DNA from: Dendrobium chrysotoxum
Lineage: Eukaryota; Streptophyta; Magnoliopsida; Asparagales; Orchidaceae
Assembly: GCA_019925795.1 (NCBI GenBank)
Contig: CM034300.1
Coordinates: 32,475,591-32,539,590 of the forward strand
DNA length: 64,000 bases
Reading direction: 5' to 3'
This document shows positions 1 through 9,497 of the stretch, piece after piece. A model generated the notes under the pieces. It worked only from the letters and a program-made list of their open reading frames with translations. It made no database searches and was not told the DNA's origin. Position 1 is the first letter of the stretch, and each line of letters begins with the position of its first letter. Made by a program: the position numbers and the translations under genes.

Positions 1-886
1 TACAGTATGATTGATCATCGTACATACAGATAGTTTAAAAAGTCTTATACGATGCTGAATGAACCTCATTTCATACTCTTATCAATGTCTGTACAAACGT
101 TGATTGTACCATACGATCAGTACAAAATATGAGACTTTCATCTGTAAAAATGTGGACGAACACAATTTCGTACTCTGATCGGTGTCTGTATGAACTCACT
201 TCATACAGTACGATCAGTTCAAATTTTTTACAATAGCTTCCACTTCTTTTGTACGATCATGTACGAACCCTATTTCATACTCTGATTGGCATCTACACGA
301 ACCATATTCATATGGGACAATCAGTTCAAATTTGGTGTATTCGTACAAGATGATCTGGATGGGCTTGATTTTATATCTGATCAGCGTCTAGGATGAACCC
401 ACATCATACCGTACAATTAGTTTAACAACTTACAGGATCGTACGGGATGGTCTAAATGATGCTATTTTCGTACTCTGATTGGTGTCCCGGACGACCCCAT
501 TTTGTACAGTACAAAATGTACTTAGAAAATATTTCCAAGCAGGCACCAATTAACTTTGTTTTGGAGGAACATAGAGAATAAATCATCCAGTATGATATGA
601 CATCGTACAGTACGATTACTTTTTTTTTAAAATAAGTTTTATCTCACTCCCCTAGTATGTGTGCACAGTTATCGAACTTATAATCACACTCTCTCAGACT
701 CAAGAAAAATAAAAATTATGGACTTCACTTACAATAACCCTTAATTTAATACGTCTTGAAGTCATTAGCAGTCTGAAGTATGATTTTCTTGAAAATCATA
801 TAAGTACACACCAAAACAAACTTTCCAAAATATGTTAGAAACAACAATAATCAAACAATATGATTTTGTTATCATCAAAAACTCAC
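1..886 (-). repeat. Truncated copia LTR, left edge of window
   Basis: This stretch resembles the outer half of the element 1 LTRs (about 3760-4662). It has the same order of landmarks: a field of GTACGAT/ATCGTAC half-sites (1-620), a block near 640-710 matching the LTR block with GTGTGTG and GACTCAAGAAAAA, and an end with TTATCATCAAAAACT (about 871-885) matching the LTR end TCATCATCAAAACC. A perfect 15-bp palindrome ATCGTACAGTACGAT lies at 602-616. It would be in minus orientation. No pol sequence follows on the right, so it is the outer end of an LTR that continues off the left edge, or a solo LTR. Similarity is by eye only. Confidence 0.6.
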
Positions 887-1953
887 ATGGTTATAAAGAT
901 AAAAATTTGAAAACTAATATGCAACAATCTCAACAAAATGCATGTAAGTGTAAAGGTGTTCATGTATGTAGTACCAAATTATATCATCCTAGATCTAATG
1001 TATATGTCCTTATAAATACAAGGACACATACGCTACTAAAACTTAGAAAATAATATATCCTCTAATGAAATCTACCATCCCATATGAATTTAATGTATAG
1101 ATTATGAAGTAATGTATAAATAAAACTTTTAATTTTTTTTATAATAAAAGTAAAATAAACCAAAGGTCTGCTTTAGAAGTAACGGTAGCCAAGTTCTGCC
1201 ATAACTAGCTTGGATTTATATTCCTATATATTGCATATTTAAATGTGATTGCTTACTTTAATATTCTAGTCTTTTGGATCCTAGATCTTTTTTATAATTC
1301 CAAAAGATAATGATCTTCAAAGGAAGAAGAGTCATATCCTTTTGGAATCTACAAGTATATATAAGCAATCAACTTTAAATCTTTTACAACTTGTTAGATT
1401 TACAAATTAAATTAACTATACAAAAGAATCTACAACTTTATATTTACATTTACCTTTATATTTATATATGATCCTATTTACATTATGTATTGACTCTTAC
1501 AGTAAAGTAGATTTGAGTTTGAACCAGACTAGTGCAATGTAAGTGTATGAAAGCTAGCAAAATAAAGTGCAATAAAAAAAGTAAACATGTATGACATCCA
1601 AAGTGCAGAAATTAAACAAATAATGCAAGAATGCCCTTTAGGCAAGGCATCCAATTCCAATAAAGTACAACAAAGAAATAATGCCCTAACATAAGCTAGA
1701 ATTAGTTGTCTTAGCAAACCATCTAAAGTGTGTATAAAGCTATGAGGCTTGGATAACTCTTAGGTTTATTTTTAATTGATGTTGTCTATAATTTAAATTT
1801 AAGTTTTAATGATTTAATCTTTTATGTTTTATTAAAAGATGTTTTAATTTTCAAGTTGTTTTAATTTTTTGTTTTAAGGAATCTAGATAACTATTTTCTC
1901 TAAAGTGTGCGAAGTCACTAATCAATAAGTCCTAAGGCTCATAATTATAACAC
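887..1953. other. AT-rich stretch with nothing recognised
   Basis: About 1.1 kb of AT-rich sequence. Open frames here are short, lack any motif I recognise and show no gene structure. A small inverted repeat around CTTTTGGATC and TTCCAAAAG occurs near 1271-1350. Confidence 0.5.
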
Positions 1954-1965
1954 ATTTGTTCCCCT
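1954..1965. repeat. TSD, left copy, of truncated LINE
   Basis: ATTTGTTCCCCT occurs here and again exactly at 2397-2408, flanking a LINE tail. An exact 12-bp direct repeat is the expected length class for LINE target-primed insertion. Confidence 0.75.
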
Positions 1966-2396
1966 CCTTCGTTTTTTTTTTTTTTTGAAGATATGCAAAA
2001 TCATTAAACATAAAACAAAAGATACAAGGAACTTATGTGATATAAATCCTATCACATTCCATCCTAATCAAGTTAACAAAACTTGAAGGAAGTTCATAAG
2101 AAACACAAACATTCCAAAAAAAAAAACCTAAGAGGGCATGATTAGAATAGAAATCAGCTACGCTACTAAAATCTCTAGAAACAAAATGGAAATTTTCATT
2201 ATGAAAAACTTCTAGAAATGAAAAATCCATTCTTTGAAATCTTTGATTCTGTTCGTTTGTCTTCTTTACTGAATTCTGCAACAAATTGATAACATTAATG
2301 TTTTCACCTTCAATAATGATTCCTTGCATTTCAGTCAACCATTCTTCAATCATATTTTTGAAATTGAAAACAACTATTAATTCCAATAATAATATA
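1966..2396 (-). mobile_element. 5'-truncated LINE tail with RNase H remnant
   Basis: Minus-strand LINE fragment of about 430 bp. It starts on the plus strand with a long T run (about 1972-1986), which is the poly-A tail read backwards. Minus-strand translation gives the last part of an RNase H domain, with IIIEGENINVINLLQ, a segment DFSFLEVFHN, and FHFVSRDFSSVADF, the form of the plant LINE RNase H motif that normally ends VADALA. The LINE at 35022-38333 has very similar segments (near 37990-38170), so both belong to one family. The open frame continues past 2396 into flanking DNA, so its N-terminal residues are not LINE-derived. Dead copy. Confidence 0.8.
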
Positions 2397-2408
2397 ATTT
2401 GTTCCCCT
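2397..2408. repeat. TSD, right copy, of truncated LINE
   Basis: Exact match to 1954-1965. Confidence 0.75.
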
Positions 2409-3028
2409 TCTAAGAGATAGAGTAATTGCATAAAGTCCTTTCATTTTACTAACATTTTACTTAATAAATTATTAATTTTATTTTAAAGAACCTTGCTAAT
2501 TAAAAATTTCAAAGAACTTTGAAGCAATTATTTCCATGTCTAAGCTTTTAAATGACATGTATTTGCTTCCCCATTAGGGGTCAAGCAAGCACATATAGCC
2601 TTCATGTTTATTAAAATTTTTATTTTAGTTTAAACCATTTGTTTAAGTTATTTAATTTAATTTATTAATTAATATAAACAAAATTTAAAATTTTTAAGTT
2701 CTATTTATTATGAAAGAATTATTTTTTCTCTAATTTTTAAATTATTTATTCAATTTTGAAATTTAAAATTATATGAATTTTATTTTAATACTTAATTAAT
2801 TTCTTTTAATAATATAAGTTATTCAAGTCAGTTTATTTTAAATATTTTAATTAATTTTTAATTAATTTTTTCTAATTTGTATCTTATTTATTTAATTTTA
2901 TTTTGTTTGAATTGTTTTGAATTTATTACTTTTGTTTAGTTTTTTAATTAATCTCTTTTTTAATTTGCATAACTTAAATTTGTTTAAATGATTTATGTTT
3001 ATTTTTAACTTTAAATTAAATTTATTTT
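2409..3028. other. AT-rich flank of element 1
   Basis: Extremely AT-rich, with TTTAATT and TTAATTAA-type runs. No gene seen. It is the left host flank of element 1 and continues across the insertion at 14594. Confidence 0.5.
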
Positions 3029-3033
3029 ATTTA
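3029..3033. repeat. TSD ATTTA, left copy, element 1
   Basis: ATTTA directly outside the LTR at 3034 and again at 14589-14593. Five bp is the standard Ty1/copia duplication. The surroundings are AT-rich, so a chance match is possible, but the boundary agrees with the LTR alignment. Confidence 0.65.
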
Positions 3034-4662
3034 TGAAAGTTCGATAGGGATGTTAAGCCTGATGAACTAATCCCGAGGCTAACCAAGAGGGGGGGGTGAA
3101 TTGGTTATTTAAAAATTTGAGAGAAACAGTAAAAACCTTTTCGATGATTTACAGCGGAAATAATTAAAACAATCAAGCAAAAAGATCAAACACAATTTCA
3201 CCCAAGCAGTTAATCACAGAAAAATAAAAGTGCAGAAAGTAATCAAAATGAATACACCGAATTTTATAGTGGTTCGGTCAACTTGACCTACGTCCACTCT
3301 CCTGAGCCTCCCCTCTGGGTATTGCACTAACTCAAAGTGTCTCTCCTTTTGCTCCCATAGGAAGGCCGAGAAGCCTGTACAAAAATCTCCTTTCTACTAA
3401 CACGGTGAGGTAGAGAACCCAACCTCCTTTTTCTTCCTTCTGAAGCAGGCAGAGAACCTCAGACTCCTTTCACTTCCTCCTGAAGCAAGCAGAGAACCCT
3501 GGATCTTCTTGCGAATGATCCTATCACAAAGAACACCAATACGATGAAAGACGACGAGTAGAGAAGATTACTCTGATCCTTGCTTGGAGCAACCTTCGTG
3601 AACCCCTCATGAACTCTCCCTCACAAGATCCTCTCTCTCTCCCAAACTCTCTCTCTAGGTTTTCTCTGGAAAGGAAAGTGGCAAAAAGATTTTTCTTATT
3701 GGAAGAAAAAGATCTTTTATAGGAGGGCTCAAAATTTGCCCTAAATCTCAACTAGTCGGCCAAGATCGTCCAGGATGATCGATAGATCATCCTGTACGAT
3801 TAGTTCAAAATTAGCTGTTTCAGCTTGGACGATCTGGCTCTTTTGGACGATCAGTAGAAAAAGTTATTCATATCGTCCCGTATGATTCTGCGATTATCCG
3901 GGATGATTAGTGTAAATCGAGGAATATCATCCAGGAGTATCAGTCTAGAGAAAATCGTGTTGAACGACCAAAAAATGACTTGATCGTCCAGGATGATACG
4001 ATTATCGTCCTGTACGATTAGTTCAAAAAGTACCCAAATCGTCCTGAATACAGTTCGGGTCGTACAGCTGAGATGCACTAGATGATCAATATCGTCCCTG
4101 ACGATGTGATTGTATCAATTAAATATTAATTTATTTCCTTAATTACCATATTAATTTAGGCATGACCGTCATGGATCATCCAGGATGATACACGTATCAT
4201 CTAGGACGATCAGACCAAATATCTTAAAATAAAAACTTGCCTAACTTGGTCTGGCTGCTGAGAATTTCTGATTTGAGCATATCGTCCCATATGATGAAAT
4301 GATCATCCAGGATGATCTGCTTAATCAGACATACTTAACTTGGTCGCCCTAATTAGGGTTTCTATTTTTACATGATCGTCCAGGACGATGTGACTATCAT
4401 CCAGGATGATATGAATAAAACTTGAATAGAAACTATAATTCACTCAATCTCTCCCCCTAAGTGTGTGTGTGCAAGGTTACTTAGCTAGGGGATCAGTTAT
4501 AATACAATTGACTCAAGAAAAAGAAAATAGTACACTTAGACACACTTGGATCTAATCTTGAGTTGGCTTGAGTTGCTCGTGATCTTTTGTGCCTGAAATG
4601 GGTTAGTCAAGCAAAACATAATATAAAACATGTTTGTCATCATCAAAACCTGATTTCCAAAA
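3034..4662 (-). repeat. Element 1 3' LTR
   Basis: About 1.63 kb. It begins on the plus strand with TGAAAGTTCGATAGGGATG and ends at 4662, next to the PPT. It contains the conserved G-run block followed by GTGAATTGG (near 3090-3105), an internal block with AAGCAGGCAGAGAACC repeats (3380-3500) and, from about 3764 to 4413, about a dozen ATCGTCC/GGACGAT half-sites or whole palindromes. Aligns end to end with 12881-14588. Confidence 0.92.
3764..4415. promoter_or_regulatory. Palindrome array in 3' LTR
   Basis: Repeated dyads of the form ATC(G/A)TCCNGGA(C/T)GAT, for example near 3765, 3976, 4176, 4304, 4374 and 4395. Most variants differ from the perfect palindrome at the CpG positions (TCGT to TCAT, ACGA to ATGA). 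The single-base centre leaves no hairpin loop, so double-stranded protein binding is more plausible than RNA folding. A regulatory role is inference. Confidence 0.55.
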
Positions 4663-4663
4663 A

Positions 4664-4677
4664 TCTCCCCCTTTTTT
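4664..4677 (-). other. Polypurine tract of element 1
   Basis: Minus-strand AAAAAAGGGGGAGA directly next to the 3' LTR. It is the plus-strand DNA synthesis primer of LTR retrotransposons. The same sequence form adjoins the 3' LTRs of elements 2 and 4. Confidence 0.85.
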
Positions 4678-4825
4678 ATGATGGCAAATATTTGTGCAGT
4701 AGTTTGAAAAATAAAATAACTAGGAGATCGAAAAACAAATTTTTTTCAATTTTCATTTAACAACCAAAGCAATACAGAAAATACAACTACAAAAATATAA
4801 CAAGAACAGAAACTACTACAACTAA

Positions 4826-4836
4826 CTCCCCCTTTT
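4826..4836 (-). other. Second polypurine tract of element 1
   Basis: Minus-strand AAAAGGGGGAG preceded by GTGATGTC, about 160 bp inside the element from the first PPT and very like it. Duplicated PPTs are a reported feature of Sireviruses. Element 2 has an equivalent at 51882-51894. Confidence 0.6.
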
Positions 4837-4937
4837 GACATCACAAAAAGGAGGAGGGTAAACAGAAACACTGAAACATCAGTACAAGCAGAAAAGAAAA
4901 CAGCTACAAAATATAACACTAAAACGGAGGCGGAACC

Positions 4938-6057
4938 TATTCGAAAGGAGGAGGTGGTGGTGGTGGGTTGAAGTAACTGTGGATGGTGGTGAAGTGTGCT
5001 CGCATCTAGGCAATGTCCTGGTCATACTGCTGTTGCTGCTGAGCAGCATAGTCAGTAAAGCGCTGAAGGTCCTCTTCGTACCGCTGCTCCTGCGCAGCAA
5101 TATAGGAGTCAAATCTGGCCTCCCACTGATCAAAGCGCTACACCAGATGGTCAAAAAGAGAAGCGATGCGAAGGGGAGCCGGTGCATCGGGTGCAGTAGG
5201 AATGGGAATAGCCTCTTCCACTTCCTCTTCAACATCCGGGGTGGGCTCCAAATGTAGTCGGGTGCTTTGTAGACATGGAATGAATTATTTATGAAGAAGG
5301 AAGGAGGGACATCAGGAGGGACTGGATACTGCAGGTCATATTTAGTTTCTAAGGCATATGTAATGATATGACCTAAAGCTAGATTTAGGCGACGCCTATG
5401 ACCCGGATCCCTAATAGTGGTGAGGTGCTCGATGTATCGGATAATAAGGTCACTGGCATTAAACTCCCAGTGGGCTAAGATGTAGTATATGGTCAAGGAT
5501 AGTAACGGGGTGATGTGAATTCGATCCCTCGCCTTTGGGACGACGGAGGAATGAAGGACGTGCTTAATGGTCCATACGTCCTTAAGAAGTGAAGTGCAAG
5601 TATTGTCATCGTAGGGTATATTCGTATTATGAAGGAAGTGATTCGCGACACTTCAATCGTAATCAGGGTGAGTAATAAGATTATGGAGTTTGTCGCCAGT
5701 TACAAAAAGTTGAAGAATGTTATGAAAGTCTTGGTTAATAAGTTCCATGGGACGTTGATTGACATACGAGCGAAGAGTGGAATAGTCAGCAGAAATGCAC
5801 AGATTGGCAAAGAAAACTTGAAGAAGTTCAAGACTAAAAGGAAAGGCTAGGGTAAGGATGAAGGTGAGGGAGGGTTGCGCGAAAAGATCAAGAATAGGAT
5901 ACGTAAGGGTGTGGGGGTTTACTATTTTTAAATGCATGATCCCCACGTCACGATAGCACTTGAAGGCAGCCGGATTGGCTGCATTGGGAAAGCGGGGATC
6001 AACATATCCCCGAGAGGAACTCACACACTTTTGTCTAGAGCATTTCCCGCCAGCCAT
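4938..6057 (-). pseudogene. Accessory ORF after pol (element 1), broken
   Basis: Minus-strand coding remnant of roughly 370 codons. It starts with MAGGKCSRQKC (ATG near 6057), followed by GYVDPRFPNAANPAAFKCY. One frame runs from 6057 to about 5250 with a single TGA near 5653, probably an old Arg codon. It includes ARDRIHITPLLSLTIYYILA, FNASDLIIRYIEHLTTIRD and LALGHIITYALETKYDLQY. Near 5250 the frame shifts; the other frame then gives EEEVEEAIPIPTAP, SLFDHLV, a Gln-rich helix EDLQRFTDYAAQQQQQYDQD, then HFTTIHSYFNPPPPPP and a stop near 4938, with two TAG interruptions. The layout recalls the 'putative plant transposon protein' ORFs found in Sireviruses. Homologous remnants lie at 50667-51760 and 38830-38950. 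Function unknown. Confidence 0.75.
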
Positions 6058-6136
6058 GAGAAAGCACAAGTGAGGGAGAGTGGAAGGAGAAGTGTGAAAA
6101 ACCTTGAAGAAATCGGCTGTTTAAATAGAACTTGGC

Positions 6137-6665
6137 CGGATCATCCCGTACGATCGTGAGATCATCCAGGATGATATGTGCATTTATGACGGCCAAGATG
6201 ATTAGTCAAAAAGGTGGTCCGATTGTCTACGATGATCAGAGATCATCTAGGATGATTAGACATAGGAGATTATCCTGAGGAGTCAGGCTGGACGACCATT
6301 GATGAAAAGTATCGTCCAGGACGATTAGGTGGATCGTCCCGGATGATGTGTAATAAATGTGACGGTGTGGGCCGAATTTAAATCGTCCAGCGACTGACAT
6401 GTGGATCATCCAGGATGATAAGATGGATCATCCAGGATGATGGATAATAGTTGGTGCAATCTCAATCGTTTGATCAGATTAGGAAGATATGGATCATATC
6501 GTCCAGGACGATTTATGGATCATCCAGGATGATCATCAATAATTGGTGTTTCTCAGCAGTAGGATCAGAGGGGGGATGATTTTGAATGGATCGTCTAGGA
6601 TGATTTATGGATCATCTAGGATGAAGAGGATCATCCAGGATGATCGGTGAATCATCCAGGACAAT
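6137..6665. promoter_or_regulatory. Palindrome array in internal spacer
   Basis: More than a dozen dyads close to ATCATCCAGGATGAT or ATCGTCCAGGACGAT within about 530 bp, for example near 6163, 6310, 6404, 6423, 6500, 6520 and 6627. It lies just upstream of the accessory ORF in element orientation. The half-site is the same as in the LTRs of this element. It may be a second copy of the LTR control region placed to drive the accessory ORF; that is inference. Confidence 0.55.
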
Positions 6666-7150
6666 GTGAAGAAAATAGGAAACGGATGGAGGATGGAAAT
6701 GAACGATCAGGATCCCAAAAACACAACCATTAAAAAGAAAAACAAAACCAAAGGAAATAAAACGTGAAACGAGAACACAAAAGCAACGATTTTTTTTTTA
6801 TTAAGCTGCTCCAGTAAATCAAAATTTTACCTTGATTTTAGATCGAAAAACCAATAAGAAGATGATTGACAGTGCTGAAATCCAAAAAAAGTTAGAAAAA
6901 TTGACTTTCGTAACTACAACCTCGGGCACCTAGTAGATGCAAATCTCTTTCAAACAAAAAATCTAATTCAGAAGAAAAGAAATTAGATTCGAAAAGAGAT
7001 CCTTTGAGGCTTCGATCCTGAAAAATATCTGATATAATAGTGTTATAAAGTAATAAATCAGAAATCAAGATTTTCAAACTCAAGCCTTTGATAATATTAA
7101 GTGGCGCACGGATTTTTCTAAGTCATTTAACGAGCTGAAAGGGAAGAAAG

Positions 7151-7321
7151 CTTTGTTTGGGCTCATTTTGTGCCTCTATTCAATTTGTTTGGCGCTTTGC
7201 TCATCTTTTTATTTTTGATACACTTTGTCTATCTTTTAGTTTGGCGACATTTCACATCTTTTCAGCTTTGGGCATATTTTGTGCCTCTTTTTCAATTTAT
7301 TTGGCGCACTGTGCATCTTTT
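7151..7321. repeat. Two ~58-bp direct repeats in spacer
   Basis: 7151-7209 and 7265-7321 share the order TTTGGGC, ATTTTGTGCCTCT, TTCAATTT, TTTGGCGC and CATCTTTT. A shorter third version (TTTGGCGACATTTCACATC) sits between them near 7240-7258. A related segment with GTGGCACAAAATGAGCC occurs in the matching place of element 2 (about 49697-49713). Confidence 0.6.
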
Positions 7322-7986
7322 GTAATCTTTCTCCCTCTCAAAATTGTTAAAGGATCTCAGCTGTAAAATTACCTTCCAGACATAGCAACGGTCTCCACAA
7401 TAAGGAAGAGTAATTCACAAAACAAAAGACTTATGTCGTATGATAAGTGCAATCACTTGGTTTAGAAAATCATAACAGTGACTCAAGAATTTGAAAACAC
7501 TATTCATATGAGGTAGATTACTATAGGAAGATAAAACGAATCTCTATTTCAAAAACTAATATTTTAATTTTGAAGAAGATTTTTATCCAAAAGAAATAAT
7601 ACACCAGTAAAGGAGTTAGAGGAAGAGAAACAATCATCAATGTTTCTTCCCTTTAATATATCCAGTGGAATATATCACTGCTTACTAGCTTCCAAATAAA
7701 AACAAGGTAAAACTCTCAGTCAGAAATTCAGTTTATCAAAAGTAGTGAGCAGGGATCAAATTTTGAAAAGCATAAAATAGTAAATAAAAGAGATAAACCA
7801 GTGAATAAAAATACGTAGAAAATCACATCAAAGTAAATACTCAAATCAAACTAACAACAACGCTAACACAGAAATCAGCAGAAGAAGAAAAAATAAATAT
7901 AATTGAAAGCAAATAATCAAATCAAAAAACTAACTAACAGAAACACAATAAAAATAAAAAAAATTAGAAATTAGTAGTCATCAGAA

Positions 7987-8838
7987 TCAAGCATTTATAT
8001 CAATCACTCCTAATCTGGTTCTCAAAATGCTGAATGAGTCAAAGGCCAGTGGTTTAGTGAATATGTCAGCAAGCTGATTTTCAGTTGCTACATGATGTTG
8101 CTCAATATCCCCTTTTGTAACGTGGTCCCTAATGAAGTGATGCCTTATATCAATGTGTTTGGTCCTAGAATGTTGGATTGGATTCTTAGACATGTAGATG
8201 ACACTAGTATTATCACACAGAACAGAAATTATGCCCACAGGTAATCCTAAATCTAAGACTTGTTGCTTCAAACAAAGAACTTGGGCCACACAACTCCCTA
8301 AGGCAATGTACTCAGCTTTAGCAGTGGAAAGTGCGATTGAGTTCTATTTTCTACTGGACCAGGAGACTAAAGACTGTCCTATGAATTGACAAATTCTAGA
8401 AGTGTTCTTTCTATCCACCCTACACCCTGCAAAGTCAGAATCAGAATATCCAATAATCTCAAAAGAGGTGCTGTGCCTAGGGTACCAGATTCTTAGGTTT
8501 AGGGTCCCTAAAAGATATCTAAGAATTCTCTTAACAGCACTCAGGTAGGACTCTTTAGGATCAGCCTGAAACCTAGCACAAAGATAGACACTAAACATGA
8601 TATCAGGTCGGCTAGCAGTCAGGTAAAGCAGTGATCCAATTATTCCTCTATACTTCTTCTGATAAATAGATTTTCCACTTGAATCCTTAAATAACTGAAC
8701 AGAGGAGCTCACGGGAGTATTGATTGGATTGGCTTTATCCATTTCATTTTTCTTCAAAATGTCCTTAGTGTATTTAGATTGATTGAGAAAGGTTCCATCA
8801 TCCATTTGCCTTATGCTAAACCCCAAAAAGTAAGACAA
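7987..8838 (-). pseudogene. RT C-terminus and RNase H of element 1
   Basis: Minus-strand frame, starting with MSYFLGFSIRQMDDGTFLNQ, the usual copia RT connection, then ILKKNEMDKANPINTP and RPDIMFSVYLCARFQ. The RNase H part has YSDSDFAGCRVDRKNTS with its catalytic Asp. One in-frame TAG (near 8341) falls inside the segment normally read WSSRKQNS. After it come ALSTAKAEYIALGSC, LCDNTSVIYMSKNP, SRTKHIDIRHHFIRD and the terminal LGVIDINA. It is in a different frame from the upstream RT piece, so a frameshift lies near 8811-8838. Normal length apart from the lesions. RNase H would degrade the RNA template during reverse transcription. Confidence 0.92.
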
Positions 8839-9467
8839 TTCTCCATCATACTCATCTCAAACTCCTTACTTATTATTTTAGAAAACTCATCACATAAATA
8901 TTTATCAAAAGATCCAAAAATTATATCATCAACATAGATCTGGATAATGAGTAAGTCATCCCCTATTCTCCTTAGAAAAAGGGTGGTGTCTATGCTCCCC
9001 TTAACAAACTCTCTTTCTAATAGGAATGTGCTAAGCCTCTCATACCAAGCTCTGGGTGTCTGTTTCAATCCATATAAGAGCTTTTTTAATTTATAAACAT
9101 GATTTGGATGTTGGGAACTCTTAAAACCTGGGGTTTGTTCTACAAAAATATCCTCTTTTATTACCCCATTTAAAAAGGCACTCTTGACATCTATTTGAAA
9201 CAGCTTAAATCCCTTATAACAGGCAAAGGCTAGTAGTACCCTAATGGCTTCCAACCTAGCTACAGGGGCAAATGTCTCCTCAAAATCAATCCCTTCGATC
9301 TGATTATACCCCTTATCCACCAATCTTACCTTATTCCTAACCACCACACCAGAATCATTCATCTTATTCTTAAAGACCCACTTGGTTCCCACAATACTTT
9401 GATTTCTAGGTCTTTCTACTAACTCCCAAACATCATTCCTTACAAATTGATTCAATTCTTCTTGCAT
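8811..9467 (-). pseudogene. Reverse transcriptase core of element 1
   Basis: Minus-strand frame of 218 codons starting inside RT at MQEELNQFVRNDVWELVERP. It shows the copia RT blocks in order: GTKWVFKNKMNDSG, FEETFAPVARLEAIR, KLFQIDVKSAFLNG (first catalytic Asp), LLYGLKQTPRAWYERL, and IYVDDIIFGS (the two catalytic Asp, intact). The frame ends in wrong residues after EFEMSMM, where the next part continues in another frame from 8838. The N-terminal join to integrase contains stops (9468-9497). It would copy RNA into cDNA; broken here. Confidence 0.93.
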
Positions 9468-9497
9468 AGCTAAGATCCAAAACTCATCTGAAAGGGC

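Larger units (their letters stand above)
6058..7986 (-). other. Spacer between RNase H and accessory ORF (element 1)
   Basis: About 1.9 kb without a convincing ORF. It holds a palindrome array (6137-6665), a pair of direct repeats (7151-7209 and 7265-7321), and purine-rich sequence from 7700 to 7980. Short open frames here have no family resemblance. Confidence 0.65.

Noticed and set aside
832..1053. 73-codon open frame with many basic residues
   Set aside because: Starts inside the decayed LTR end and has no motif; likely chance in AT-rich DNA.
3524..4078. Minus-strand open frames within LTRs (also 13183-13646)
   Set aside because: Present in both LTRs only as repeats, with no protein family resemblance; the palindrome array is translated by chance.
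4979..5257. Plus-strand open frame of 92 codons
   Set aside because: Antisense shadow of the accessory ORF C-terminus of element 1.
5629..6159. Plus-strand open frames
   Set aside because: Antisense to the accessory ORF N-terminal region, which has matching sequence in element 2.
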